Shown: positions 1-9,712, numbered from the stretch's first letter. The stretch is 64,000 nucleotides of DNA from Paenibacillus_AA sp045062745 (GCF_045062745.1 NZ_JBJGED010000004.1:278572-342571); one strand, 5' to 3'. The notes: a model not told the origin generated them from the letters alone. A program made the numbers and translations.

Positions 1-100
1 AACTTATGACGAGATTGAAACGAAATGGCGAACATTGCGAAACGGGGGAGAAATCGGCATTTCGAAGGAGTATGCTACGGGTGAGAGGAGTGGAATACGG

Positions 101-1063
101 ATGAAACAGAACGGGAAGAACGGGATGAAACCAAACTGGACGAAGCTTAGAGCCCGCATTGGGCTGCTTATCGCCGCCGCCTCGATCACGCTGCTCCTGG
201 CAGGGTGCGACGGCAGCAAATACATCGTATTCGACCCGAAGGGGCCGGTCGCCGAGACGCAATACCGCTTGATCATTCTCTCGATCGTCCTGTGCGCGAT
301 TGTCGTGATCCCGGTAATCGCCCTGATGATCTTCATCGTCTACCGGTACCGGGACAAGCCGGGCAACAAGGCGCCGTACGAGCCGGAATGGCACGACAGC
401 AAGACGCTCGAGACGATCTGGTGGGGGATCCCGATCGTGATCATCGGCATCCTGGGGTACTTCACGGTGCGGGACACTTACGCGCTCGAGAAGGTGCCGG
501 TACATGATGCGACACCGGTGAAGATCCAAGTGACGTCTCTGGACTGGAAATGGCTGTTCACGTATCCGGATCAGAAGATCGCGACCGTCAACTATGCAGA
601 GATACCGGCCGGGGTCCCGATTATCTTCGAACTGACATCGGACGCGCCGATGAACTCGTTCTGGGTGCCGCAGCTGGCCGGCCAAGAATATTCGATGCCC
701 GGCATGGCGATGCAGATGTGGCTCCAAGCCGATGAGCCCGGCGAGTATGACGGCAAAGGCGCGAACTTCACAGGCAAGGAATTCGCCCATATGCAGTTCA
801 AGGTGATCGCCAAGCCGCAGAAGGAATTCGAGCAGTGGGTGCAGGAAGTGAAGCTGAACGCCCCGGCGCTGACCCAAGCGGGCTATGATGAGCTCGCCAA
901 GCCCAGCCGATCGGACCAAGCGACGTACTCGTCCTTCCCGGAAGGCTTGTTCGAAGCGATCGTGAACAAAAACGGCGGCACGGAGCACGGCCACACGACG
1001 GAGACCGAAGGCAAGAACGGCGCCGAGTGGAACAAGCCGTCCACCATCTCCGGGCACAAGTAG
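101..1063 (+). CDS. qoxA: Menaquinol (aa3-type) oxidase subunit II, lipoprotein
   Basis: Subunit II of a haem-copper quinol oxidase in the cytoplasmic membrane. The 320-residue protein has a lipoprotein signal ending LLLAGC, with the lipid-modified Cys at residue 36. Two membrane helices follow (about 55-83 and 103-125), then an extracellular cupredoxin domain. That domain has no cysteine in the stretch where cytochrome c oxidases carry the CuA ligands, which indicates quinol rather than cytochrome c as electron donor. The reading frame is open upstream from base 2, but I chose the ATG at 101 because GAGAGGAG lies 10 bases before it. It is the first gene of qoxABCD; the promoter is outside the window. 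Confidence 0.93.
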   Translation: MKQNGKNGMKPNWTKLRARIGLLIAAASITLLLAGCDGSKYIVFDPKGPVAETQYRLIILSIVLCAIVVIPVIALMIFIVYRYRDKPGNKAPYEPEWHDSKTLETIWWGIPIVIIGILGYFTVRDTYALEKVPVHDATPVKIQVTSLDWKWLFTYPDQKIATVNYAEIPAGVPIIFELTSDAPMNSFWVPQLAGQEYSMPGMAMQMWLQADEPGEYDGKGANFTGKEFAHMQFKVIAKPQKEFEQWVQEVKLNAPALTQAGYDELAKPSRSDQATYSSFPEGLFEAIVNKNGGTEHGHTTETEGKNGAEWNKPSTISGHK

Positions 1064-1081
1064 GAAGAGGAGGGACCACGT

Positions 1082-3064
1082 ATGCTAGACTCAATTAAAC
1101 AATTCGCGTCGACCTTCTTCGTCACCGGCGATCCCCTGATCTATGGAGCGGACGTCAGCATCGGCCTTACGATGGTGGCCATCGTGTTCGTGCTGACCTA
1201 CTTCAAGAAGTGGGGCTGGCTGTGGCGGGAATGGCTGACGACCGTCGATCATAAACGTATCGGGATCATGTACTTGATCGCGTCGCTGCTCATGCTGTTC
1301 CGCGGAGGCGTGGACGCGCTCCTGATGCGGCTGCAGCTCGCGCTGCCCGACGTGCAGTTCCTGCACTCGGAGCATTACAACGCCGTCTTCACCACGCACG
1401 GCACGATCATGATCCTGTTCATGGCGATGCCGATGATGTTCGGGCTGTTCAACATCATCGTGCCGCTCCAGCTCGGGGCGCGCGATGTCGCGTACCCGTT
1501 CCTGAACGCGCTCAGCTTCTGGCTGTTCTTCGCCGGCGCGATGCTGTTCAACCTGTCGTTCGTCATCGGAGGCTCGCCGGACGCCGGCTGGCTGTCGTAT
1601 CCGCCGCTCTCCGAGAATTCGCATAGCCCGGGAGTCGGGCAGAACTTCTACATCTGGGGCATTCAGATCTCCGGGATCGGGAGCTTGGCGACGGGCATCA
1701 ACTTCCTGATCACGATCCTGAAGATGCGGGCCCCGGGCATGAAACTGATGCAGATGCCGCTGTTCTCCTGGTCCGTCCTGTCCAGCTGCATCATGATTAT
1801 TTTCGCCTTCCCGATCCTGACCGTGACGCTGGCGCTGCTCTTCGTCGACCGGTTCGCCGGCGGCCACTTCTTCACGATGGATCTGGGCGGCAACCCGATG
1901 ATGTACGTGAACCTCATCTGGATGTGGGGTCACCCGGAAGTATACATCGTCGTTATCCCGGCGTTCGGGATTTTCTCGGAAATTGTCGCCACGTTCTCGC
2001 GTAAAAAAGTGTTCGGCTACAAATCGATGGTATTCTCGATCATGCTGATCAGCGTGCTGTCGTTCTTCACCTGGGTGCATCACTTCTTCACAATGGGCGC
2101 GGGGGCGGACGTGAATGCGTTCTTCGCCATCACGACGATGATGATCGGGATTCCGACCGGGGTGAAAATTTTCAACTGGCTGTTCACGATGTTCCGGGGC
2201 CGCATCTCGCTCAAGCAGCCGATGCTGTGGACGCTCGCTTTCATCCCCTGCTTCGTCGTGGGGGGCGCGACCGGCGTCATGCTGGCGGTCGCCCCGGCGG
2301 ACTACCAGTACCACAACAGCTACTTCCTGATCGCGCACTTCCACCAGGTGCTGATCGGGGGCGTCGTATTCGGCTACTTGGCCGGGATTTACTACTGGTG
2401 GCCCAAGATGTTCGGCTTCAGCCTCAATGAGAAGCTGGGGAAATGGGCGTTCTGGCTCTGGAACATCGGGTTCTACGTCTGCTTCATGCCGCAATACGCG
2501 CTGGGCTTCATGGGCATGACCCGCCGCGTCTACACCTACGGTTGGGATACCGGCTGGGCTCCGGCCAACTTCATCTCGACCGTCGGCGCATTCCTGATGG
2601 GGATCGGGTTCCTGTTCCAGGCATGGCAGATCGCCTACAGCATGAAGCATCGCGACAAGTTAAAGGATACAACGGGCGATCCATGGAACGGCCGTACGCT
2701 CGAATGGTCGATGCCTTCGCCGGCGCCGCATTATAACTTCGCCGTCGAGCCTCACGTGGGCGGCATGGACGACTGGTGGGAGACGAAGCGCCGCCGGGAG
2801 CAAGACCCGACCTACCAGCCGCCGTCCGGGCCGCTCGAGCCAATCCACATGCCGAAGAACTCCGGCGTTCCGATCATCATGTCGGGCTTCTGGTTCGTCG
2901 CCGGATTCGGGTTCACGTTCGGCTGGGTGTGGATGGCCGTGGCCGGACTCGTCGGCGTAGGCGTCACGATGCTAGTGCGCTCGTTCCAGTACGATACCGA
3001 TTATTATATCCCGGTAGAGGAAATTAAAAGCACCGAAGCGGCGATGGGGAGGGTGATCTCATGA
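1082..3064 (+). CDS. qoxB: Menaquinol oxidase subunit I
   Basis: Catalytic subunit I (660 residues, many membrane helices) that reduces O2 to water and pumps protons. Haem and CuB ligands are visible: His106, His284 with Tyr288 in WGHPEVY, His333/His334 in WVHHFF, and His419/His421 in AHFHQ. These fall at the same residue numbers as in E. coli CyoB. Arg74, Asp78 and His98 sit where the quinol-site residues of the CyoB family lie. The gene starts 18 bases after qoxA and overlaps qoxC by 4 bases, so it is co-transcribed and probably translationally coupled. Confidence 0.96.
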   Translation: MLDSIKQFASTFFVTGDPLIYGADVSIGLTMVAIVFVLTYFKKWGWLWREWLTTVDHKRIGIMYLIASLLMLFRGGVDALLMRLQLALPDVQFLHSEHYNAVFTTHGTIMILFMAMPMMFGLFNIIVPLQLGARDVAYPFLNALSFWLFFAGAMLFNLSFVIGGSPDAGWLSYPPLSENSHSPGVGQNFYIWGIQISGIGSLATGINFLITILKMRAPGMKLMQMPLFSWSVLSSCIMIIFAFPILTVTLALLFVDRFAGGHFFTMDLGGNPMMYVNLIWMWGHPEVYIVVIPAFGIFSEIVATFSRKKVFGYKSMVFSIMLISVLSFFTWVHHFFTMGAGADVNAFFAITTMMIGIPTGVKIFNWLFTMFRGRISLKQPMLWTLAFIPCFVVGGATGVMLAVAPADYQYHNSYFLIAHFHQVLIGGVVFGYLAGIYYWWPKMFGFSLNEKLGKWAFWLWNIGFYVCFMPQYALGFMGMTRRVYTYGWDTGWAPANFISTVGAFLMGIGFLFQAWQIAYSMKHRDKLKDTTGDPWNGRTLEWSMPSPAPHYNFAVEPHVGGMDDWWETKRRREQDPTYQPPSGPLEPIHMPKNSGVPIIMSGFWFVAGFGFTFGWVWMAVAGLVGVGVTMLVRSFQYDTDYYIPVEEIKSTEAAMGRVIS

Positions 3065-3711
3065 CACATTCACAGGCAAACGCAGCCGCCGCAGGACATG
3101 TGCCTCCGCACGCGGACGCTCACGGCCATGGCGGTCACGACCATCATCTTCGGGCGCAGGAATCGATCAAGAAGCTGGGCTTCTGGATCTTCCTCGTCAC
3201 GGACTGCGTCCTGTTCGCTACCATATTCGCTACATTCGCGGTGCTTCGCCTTCATACTGCCGGCGGGCCCGAGGGCAAGGAGCTGTTCGAGATCCCGCTC
3301 TTCGTCGCAGAGACGTTCATCCTGCTGACGAGCTCGTATACGAGCGGTCTCGCGGTGCTCGCCCAGCACAAGAAGAAAGTCACTCAGCTCATCGGCTGGC
3401 TCGTCGTGACGGCCGTGCTCGGCCTCGCGTTCCTCGGACTGGAAGTGAAAGAATTCATGACACTCGTCCACGAAGGGGTCACGATCTCGACCAGCGCTTA
3501 CTGGACCGCCTTCTTCACGCTAGTGGGGACGCACGGGCTGCACGTCTCGCTCGGCATCATCTGGATGACCGCGATAATGATTCAGGTCGGCTCGCGGGGA
3601 CTCACGCCGGTGACCGAGCGCAAGCTGTTCAACGTTACGCTGTACTGGCACTTCCTCGACGTGATCTGGATCTTCCTGTTCACGATCGTCTATCTGATGG
3701 GGGTGATGTAA
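3061..3711 (+). CDS. qoxC: Menaquinol oxidase subunit III
   Basis: Subunit III (216 residues) of the same complex, a CyoC/QoxC-type protein with about five membrane helices. The conserved core begins at the KKLGFWIFLVTD segment and ends with the WHFLDVIWIFLFT helix typical of subunit III. The ATG overlaps the qoxB stop in an ATGA arrangement. The roughly 35-residue N-terminal tail is unusually rich in histidine and glycine; the role of this tail is unknown. Confidence 0.94.
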   Translation: MTHSQANAAAAGHVPPHADAHGHGGHDHHLRAQESIKKLGFWIFLVTDCVLFATIFATFAVLRLHTAGGPEGKELFEIPLFVAETFILLTSSYTSGLAVLAQHKKKVTQLIGWLVVTAVLGLAFLGLEVKEFMTLVHEGVTISTSAYWTAFFTLVGTHGLHVSLGIIWMTAIMIQVGSRGLTPVTERKLFNVTLYWHFLDVIWIFLFTIVYLMGVM

Positions 3712-3712
3712 G

Positions 3713-4060
3713 ATGGCTCAAGAGCATACGCACGGACCTCACCCGGAGCATGGCCATGAGGAGCATGAGGAGCACGGCTCGTTCAAATCGTATACGATCG
3801 GCTTCGTGCTTTCCATCGTGCTTACGCTGATTCCGCTCTATCTGGTGGTGAACGAGACGCTCGCCGGAGGGGAGCTTATCTTCGTCATCCTGATTTTCGC
3901 GGTGCTGCAGTTCATCGTCCAATTGTTCTTCTTCATGCATATTCGGTCGGGCGAAGCGCCAAGATATAACGTAATGGCTCTGATTCTCGGACTCGTCATC
4001 GCCTTCACGGTCGTCGCGGCGTCCATTTGGATCATGTCGTTTAATGCTACCGTGCAATAG
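3713..4060 (+). CDS. qoxD: Menaquinol oxidase subunit IV
   Basis: Small subunit IV (115 residues) with three predicted membrane helices, as in CyoD/QoxD proteins, needed for stability or assembly of the oxidase in that family. It starts one base after the qoxC stop and closes the operon, which is followed by a strong hairpin terminator. Its N-terminus is His/Glu-rich, echoing the His-rich tail of subunit III; both tails would lie on the same face before the first membrane helix. Confidence 0.93.
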   Translation: MAQEHTHGPHPEHGHEEHEEHGSFKSYTIGFVLSIVLTLIPLYLVVNETLAGGELIFVILIFAVLQFIVQLFFFMHIRSGEAPRYNVMALILGLVIAFTVVAASIWIMSFNATVQ

Positions 4061-4079
4061 AGCATGAGTGGACCCTAGC

Positions 4080-4124
4080 AGCGGTCGTTCTTCGGTTTCC
4101 GCGAACCGGAGAACGGCCGCTTTC
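4080..4124 (+). terminator. Rho-independent terminator of qoxABCD
   Basis: An 18-base arm (4080-4097) pairs with 4104-4121 around a 6-base loop, with a few G:T wobbles, and is followed by a short T-run. It lies 20 bases after the qoxD stop. Confidence 0.8.
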
Positions 4125-4207
4125 GCGCGTCTGGGTGATTCTGCAGTCTTCCCTTTTGGCCGGGATTCAGGTACAGTTGTGTTCAAACCACGACGCGGAG
4201 GTGTGCG

Positions 4208-6013
4208 ATGAGGAAGGTTCTCGGCATGTTCGCTCCCACTTCACTTAAGAATCGTCTGTTTCTAGCGTTTATCCTGGTCATTCTATTGCCTTATTCGTTC
4301 CTCCAGTACCACAACATCGGAAAAATCGAAAGCTCCATCGAACAGCAAATCATCGTGCAAAACACCGAACAGTTGAACCAGCTCAAGTTCACGTTCGAGG
4401 AGCTGCGCAGCGCGATCTTCCGCATCGCGATCCGGCTCGAGAAAGACCCGGCGATCACGGCGCTCTTGGCCAACGCCCCGGCTACGGAGCAGGCGGCCGA
4501 CGAGAACCGGCGCATGATGGACGCCTTGTGGGTCGATATCCAGAGCAAGTCGCTCACCTCCCCTTATGTGTATTATTCCCTAACCGATCGGCGGGACGTG
4601 CAATACGCCTCGTATACGCCGGCTCCGGCACGCTCGCTGTCTTATGAAGCCTCCCTGAACCAACAGGGGCTCGACGAACTGAAGAATGGGAAAGTCTCGC
4701 TGCTCTGGGTGTCCGACCAGGAATCCGATCTGCGGCCCGAAGACAGCAAGAACCCGCGTCTCGTAACCCTGTATTCGCTGCTGCGTGACGGGCAGGGCCG
4801 CGACATCGGGCTGCTGCGCATCAGCATCGACTTCCAGGCCTGGCTCTCTTCGATGGCGAGAAGCTTCCCCATCACCCAGGATTTCTATCTGCTGGGCGAG
4901 AACAACGACATCATAGGCGGGACGGGCGTCGCGTCCACATCGGCGCTGACCGACTTCGTTCTGGCCGAGTCCGGCCAGTCGAGCCCTTCCCATCGGATCG
5001 AAGGCAACTACCTGTACAACCGGATGCCGCTCCCCGCGATGCAATGGACGCTCGTCAGCCGGTTCCCGCTCCAGCTGTTCTTCGGCAATATCGATCAGAT
5101 GAAGCAGCAAATGGTCACTACGTTCCTGCTCTTCACGCTGGTGTTCGTCGTCATCACCTTTTTCATCCTTTCCAAGATTACCCGGCCGCTCCGGCTGCTC
5201 CAGAAGAAAATGTCGGAGATTACGGACAACGTCTTTTTGACGCTGCTGCCCACGAACAAGTATAAGGGTGAGGTGCTCGCGCTCGCGAAGGCGTTCAACA
5301 AGATGGTGCACGACCTGCAGGCGCTTATGCGCCGGCTGAAGGAGGAAGAACGGCAGAAGGAGGCGGTCCGGTTCCAGATGCTGCTGTCCCAGATGAATCC
5401 GCATTTTCTCCTGAACACGCTGAATGTGGTGAAATGGAATGTGATGAGCAAAGGCGATCATGAAACCGCTAACATCTGCATGGCGCTGGGCAAGCTGCTC
5501 GAGACGAGCCTGAACGAGGAGGCGGATCTGATCCACCTGCGTCAGGAGCGGGAGCTTACGGAGGCGTATGTGTCCATCTTGTCTTTCCGGTATGAGAAGA
5601 GCTTCGAGATCCGCTGGGAGATCGACGAGAGCATCGACTACGCGCTCGTGCCGAAGCTGAGCCTCCAGCCGCTCGTGGAGAACGCGATCTTCCATGGCAT
5701 GTCGCTGAAGGAGCGGGAAGGCGTTATCTGGATACGCGCCTACGCGGATCAGGGCCGCTGCCGCCTCGAGGTGGAGGACAACGGAAGCGGTTGGAAAACG
5801 GAGACGATGGCGAACGCGGGCCGCAAGCGCAAGAGTATCGGGCTGAAAAACATCAGGGAGCGGCTGGAGCTCCTTTTCAAGAAAGAGGGACGGCTTGAGA
5901 TAGAGCCCCTGCCGACGGGGACCCGCGTGCAGCTGGTGTTCCCGCTGCTTATCTCGGCTCCATATTCCGAAGGAGGGACAGACGATGTGGAACGTATTGC
6001 TCGTGGAGGATGA
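4208..6013 (+). CDS. YesM-type sensor histidine kinase
   Basis: Membrane sensor kinase (601 residues) of the LytS/YesM class. One membrane helix lies near residues 15-35 and an extracellular sensing region runs to about 295. A second helix with HAMP domain starts around 300 (SKITRPLRLLQ), and the His_kinase domain has phospho-acceptor His399 in NPHFLLNTL. The C-terminal ATPase shows PLVENAIFHG and DNGSGW. GCGGAGGTG precedes the start. It overlaps the response-regulator gene by 29 bases, so the two form a pair. By analogy with YesMN-Lpl modules it probably senses a sugar or oligosaccharide and controls the downstream transporter; the ligand is unknown. Confidence 0.9.
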   Translation: MRKVLGMFAPTSLKNRLFLAFILVILLPYSFLQYHNIGKIESSIEQQIIVQNTEQLNQLKFTFEELRSAIFRIAIRLEKDPAITALLANAPATEQAADENRRMMDALWVDIQSKSLTSPYVYYSLTDRRDVQYASYTPAPARSLSYEASLNQQGLDELKNGKVSLLWVSDQESDLRPEDSKNPRLVTLYSLLRDGQGRDIGLLRISIDFQAWLSSMARSFPITQDFYLLGENNDIIGGTGVASTSALTDFVLAESGQSSPSHRIEGNYLYNRMPLPAMQWTLVSRFPLQLFFGNIDQMKQQMVTTFLLFTLVFVVITFFILSKITRPLRLLQKKMSEITDNVFLTLLPTNKYKGEVLALAKAFNKMVHDLQALMRRLKEEERQKEAVRFQMLLSQMNPHFLLNTLNVVKWNVMSKGDHETANICMALGKLLETSLNEEADLIHLRQERELTEAYVSILSFRYEKSFEIRWEIDESIDYALVPKLSLQPLVENAIFHGMSLKEREGVIWIRAYADQGRCRLEVEDNGSGWKTETMANAGRKRKSIGLKNIRERLELLFKKEGRLEIEPLPTGTRVQLVFPLLISAPYSEGGTDDVERIARGG

Positions 6014-7562
6014 AGCGTTCGTCCGGCGGTCGCTCAAGCAGCTGATCCGCTGGGAGGACATGGGGTTCACGATCGCCCGCGAAGCCGCGGACGGGCAGGA
6101 AGCGCTCGAGATGATGCGCGCCGATCCGCCGGACCTCGTCGTGTCGGACATCGTCATGCCGGGAATGGACGGGATCGAGCTGCTGAAGCGGGCGCGGGAG
6201 GAGGGGCTCGAGGCGTCGTTCGTCATGCTGACGTGTATGAACGAATTCGAGTATGCCCGGCAGGCGCTTGACTACGGCGCATCGGCGTACTTGCTCAAGC
6301 TGTCGATGAACGAGCAGTCGCTTGGCGACACGCTGGCCAAGGTGAAGCGGGAGCTGGCCCGCAACCTGAACGTCCGGTCGCAGGCGGTCGCCGATCCGTA
6401 TCAGCGGTTGTACCGCGATGCTTGGCAGACGATCCACCAGACGGGCGGGGCTCGTCATGGTGCCGGTGCCGGAGCGGGTGCCGGAGCAGGCACGGGTGCT
6501 GGTGGAGGTGCGGGTGCAGGGACCGCGGCGGAACAGATGAGGTACCGGCCGGAAGGGAAGGCGGACACCGTCTGGATCGGGTCGTTCCTGCACGGGGCGG
6601 ACCCGTTCACGCTGGACGACTTCCACCGGCTCGGCCTCGTGACGTCGGGCAGCCGCTCGGTCGCGCATACGTTCGTGCACTCCGGGCAGACGACCGTCTT
6701 CGTCTGGAACCCCGTAGCGGTCCGGCCTTGGCCGGTAGAGAAGGGGGCCTGCCCATGGCCCGCCGCGTGCTCGGCCGTGGTGGGAGGCGAGGAGGTGACG
6801 GCGGCCTGGAGCCGTGTGCTGCGCCACGTGGACCACGCCTGGTATGAGGGCCGCACCGGGCTCATGCTTGTAGCTCCCGGCGAAAGGGGCGGAGCGGGGG
6901 CGGCGGCTGAAGGCCGGCCGCGGCCGGCCGCAGCCGAGATGCTGACGTGGAAGACGGAGCGGGAATGGATCCGCAGCTTCGAGCAGCGCAACCTGGACGA
7001 GTTCCGGCTTCTGCTGGACGCCGGCTGGAAGGAAGCCCGGGAGCGCTGTCTGCCGATGGCAGCGGTGAAGGAGCTGGCGGTGCGTCTCGACCGGCTGCTC
7101 TCCCGGATCGCGGGGCGGAGCGCCACGGCCGAGGAGGAGCTGCTCCACGCCGTGAGCCACGCGGAGCTCCGCGACCGGCTGCTGGCGAGCGCCGAGCGCT
7201 ACGCGGACCGCGACCGCGCGACCGCGCAGCTCGTGACCGGGCACCGGGAGATCGACAAAGCGCTGGACTACATCCACCGGCATTACAGCTCGGACGTGAC
7301 GCTGAAGGCGGTGGCCGCGATGGTGGCGATGGACGAGGCGTACTTCAGCGGGCTGTTCAAGAAGAAGACCGGCGTCACGCTCATCCATTACCTTCAGCAG
7401 GTGCGGGTGGACCATGCCAAGCAGCTGCTAGCGCAGTCGGAGCTGCCCGCTACGGAGATCGGAGAACGGGTCGGGTTCCCGAACGCCAACTATTTCATCA
7501 AGATTTTCAAGCGGTGGACGGGACAGACGCCGAGCGAATTTAGGAGCGCGGAGCGGACGTAA
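5985..7562 (+). CDS. YesN-type response regulator (receiver + AraC HTH)
   Basis: Partner regulator of the preceding kinase (525 residues). The N-terminal receiver has Asp9/Asp10-type acidic residues and phospho-acceptor Asp55 in VVSDIVMPGMDG. The C-terminus (about 430-525) is a two-HTH AraC DNA-binding domain ending in RWTGQTPSEFR. GAAGGAGGGA stands before the ATG, inside the kinase gene. At residues 158-180 there is a pure Gly/Ala/Thr run in the linker, caused by near-repetitive GGTGCCGGAGC-type DNA. The weakly conserved middle (180-420) is normal for YesN-like regulators. Confidence 0.9.
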   Translation: MWNVLLVEDEAFVRRSLKQLIRWEDMGFTIAREAADGQEALEMMRADPPDLVVSDIVMPGMDGIELLKRAREEGLEASFVMLTCMNEFEYARQALDYGASAYLLKLSMNEQSLGDTLAKVKRELARNLNVRSQAVADPYQRLYRDAWQTIHQTGGARHGAGAGAGAGAGTGAGGGAGAGTAAEQMRYRPEGKADTVWIGSFLHGADPFTLDDFHRLGLVTSGSRSVAHTFVHSGQTTVFVWNPVAVRPWPVEKGACPWPAACSAVVGGEEVTAAWSRVLRHVDHAWYEGRTGLMLVAPGERGGAGAAAEGRPRPAAAEMLTWKTEREWIRSFEQRNLDEFRLLLDAGWKEARERCLPMAAVKELAVRLDRLLSRIAGRSATAEEELLHAVSHAELRDRLLASAERYADRDRATAQLVTGHREIDKALDYIHRHYSSDVTLKAVAAMVAMDEAYFSGLFKKKTGVTLIHYLQQVRVDHAKQLLAQSELPATEIGERVGFPNANYFIKIFKRWTGQTPSEFRSAERT

Positions 7563-7693
7563 CGCGAATGTGTGGATCGAAAGAAATGAATTTTGTTCTA
7601 TGAACGGCTGAAAAATGTTCCTTCTGCCCGTACTTTTCCCCATGCTATCGTTAAGACATCAAGCGAAATCGAACAGGGAGCGAGGGATCGGGC

Positions 7694-9640
7694 ATGACAG
7701 AGATACGATGCGAAGTTGCTGTATACGGCGCGACACCTGGCGGGATCGGGGCTGCTCTCGCAGCCGCCCGGTGCGGCCGGCGTACGCTGCTGCTGGAGCC
7801 TTCCTCGCATATCGGCGGGATGATGACCGGGGGGTTGGGCCGGACCGACATCATCTCGCTGGGTTCGGCAGGCTCTATTTTTCGTGAATTCGCCGCCCGG
7901 GTGGTGGAGCATTACACGCAGACTTACGGACCGGATTCGGAACAAGTGAAGGCGTGCAACAACGGACTCTGGTTCGAGCCTTCGGTTGCGTACGGGATTC
8001 TGAAGGACATGCTGGACGCGGAAGCCGAACGGCTCGAAGTGAGAAGCGGCTGCGAGCTGACGGCGGTGCGTGTGGAGAACGGCAAGCTGGTTGGGCTGAC
8101 GGTTCGCGACGTCAATAAAGAAAGCGCTATCACAATAGAGGCGGACACGTTCATTGACGGCACGTACGAAGGCGATCTCGCCGCCATGGCGGGCGTGCCC
8201 TTCGATCTCGGCCGCGAATCGCGGGACGTATGGAACGAGGAATACGCCGGCAAGCTGTACATGAACTTCGACTCGTCGAAGGAAGTGTTCCCCGGCAGTA
8301 CCGGGGAGGGCGACGACCTGATCCAGGCGTATAACTTCCGGCTGTGCCTCACGAAGGTGCCGGACAATCGCATCCCGTTCCATCAGCCTGAGGGCTATGA
8401 CCGGACAAAGTACGTCAGCCTGCTTGAGGACGTGCGGGAAGGCCGGGTCACCTCGATCCGCGGGGTGATGAACATGCTGCCTGTGCCTAATGGCAAGACG
8501 GACTGCAACAACCACCATTACTGCATGTGCTCGACGGACTATCCTGAGGAGAACCTGGACTACCCGACCGCGGACGCGAAGACGCGGGAGGCGATCGTGG
8601 ACCGGCACCGCACGTACGTCCAAGGGCTGCTGTGGTTCTTGCAGCACGACGAGGAGCTGCCGGAGCCGTTCAAGCTCGAGGCGCGGGAGTGGGGGTACGC
8701 CTCGGATGAGTTCCGCGAGACGGGCCACTTCCCGCCGCAGATCTATGTGCGGGAGGCGAGACGCATCCGGGGCGAATACGTCTTCACCGAGAACGACGCG
8801 CGCCTCGCGCCCGGTCTCGAGGCCGCGCCGGTGAAGTTCGACAGCATCGCGGTCGGCCACTACCCGATCGACTCGCACGCCACCCGCAAGCGGGAGCCTG
8901 CCGGGCGGAACAAGGCGCTGGAGGGCTTCCTCGGGCTTGGGTGGATCACCGAGGTCTACCAGATCCCGTACGGCGTCATCGTCCCCCAGGCGGTCGACGG
9001 CCTGCTCGTCCCGGTGGCGGTGTCCGCCTCGCATATGGGCTTCGGCACGATCCGGATGGAGCCGTGCTGGATGCAGCTCGGGTTCGCCGCCGGAGTAGCC
9101 GCCGACCTGAGCCTGGAGACCGGCGTCGCCGTGCGCGACGTCTCCGTCGACCGGCTGCAGGACCGGCTGCTCGCGAGCGGCCAGCTCCTGACGCCGCTTG
9201 CGCCGGAGGAGCTGGGCCACGACGCGGCGGCGGCGGTGCAGTACTTGCGCGCCAAAGGCCTGCTGCCCGCCGGCGTCCCGGCCCGCCCGGACGAGCCGCT
9301 CGCGGCCGCCGATGCCTCGCGCTGGGTCGCCCTCGCGCGGGCGCTCGAGGGCGGCCGGTCGCTGCCGGCGCTGCCCGCGTCCGCGCAGCTCTTGCCCGCC
9401 GGCGCGGACATGGGCCCGCGCCTGCCGCGGCAAGAGCCGTCGCCGCGCGAGCGGTGGGCGGCGCAGCCCGAGCTGCCGCTCGTGCTGGCGCAGCGCTGGC
9501 TCGCCGCGGCGCGCGGCCACCGCGCGGCGGCGCCGGTCGCGGGCGGCGTGCCCGCGGCGAGCGCGGACCGCGCCGTCACGCGCGGCGAGTTCGCCGCGAG
9601 CTTGTACGCGCTGCTGCGCGAGAGGCGCGGGGGCCGCTAA
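7694..9640 (+). CDS. FAD-dependent oxidoreductase with SLH-like C-terminal tail
   Basis: Flavoprotein (648 residues) of the FAD_oxidored family (PF12831-like), with a dinucleotide-binding Rossmann motif at residues 8-36 (VYGATPGGIGAAL then an acidic Glu). The family is often found near polysaccharide-use genes, but its substrate is generally unknown. The catalytic body ends near residue 490. The last 150 residues are Ala/Arg-rich and contain two stretches resembling S-layer-homology repeats (about 515-555, and VTRGEFAASLYALL at the end). No signal peptide is present, which makes an S-layer role puzzling. The DNA for the tail is markedly more GC-rich than the body. It precedes the ABC permeases and is probably co-expressed with them. 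Confidence 0.85.
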   Translation: MTEIRCEVAVYGATPGGIGAALAAARCGRRTLLLEPSSHIGGMMTGGLGRTDIISLGSAGSIFREFAARVVEHYTQTYGPDSEQVKACNNGLWFEPSVAYGILKDMLDAEAERLEVRSGCELTAVRVENGKLVGLTVRDVNKESAITIEADTFIDGTYEGDLAAMAGVPFDLGRESRDVWNEEYAGKLYMNFDSSKEVFPGSTGEGDDLIQAYNFRLCLTKVPDNRIPFHQPEGYDRTKYVSLLEDVREGRVTSIRGVMNMLPVPNGKTDCNNHHYCMCSTDYPEENLDYPTADAKTREAIVDRHRTYVQGLLWFLQHDEELPEPFKLEAREWGYASDEFRETGHFPPQIYVREARRIRGEYVFTENDARLAPGLEAAPVKFDSIAVGHYPIDSHATRKREPAGRNKALEGFLGLGWITEVYQIPYGVIVPQAVDGLLVPVAVSASHMGFGTIRMEPCWMQLGFAAGVAADLSLETGVAVRDVSVDRLQDRLLASGQLLTPLAPEELGHDAAAAVQYLRAKGLLPAGVPARPDEPLAAADASRWVALARALEGGRSLPALPASAQLLPAGADMGPRLPRQEPSPRERWAAQPELPLVLAQRWLAAARGHRAAAPVAGGVPAASADRAVTRGEFAASLYALLRERRGGR

Positions 9641-9712
9641 TCGCGGCGAGTGCCGCCCGCGCAGCGAGAGCAGCGAGAGCAGCTAATGCAGCCAGAGAAA
9701 GGATGTGAGCCG

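Noticed and set aside
4580..6226. Long minus-strand reading frame opposite the first sensor kinase
   Set aside because: Charged, low-complexity shadow frame caused by high third-position GC; kinase motifs on the plus strand are intact.
7598..9520. Long minus-strand reading frame opposite the FAD oxidoreductase
   Set aside because: Arg/Leu/Gln-rich shadow without recognisable motif; the Rossmann motif is on the plus strand.
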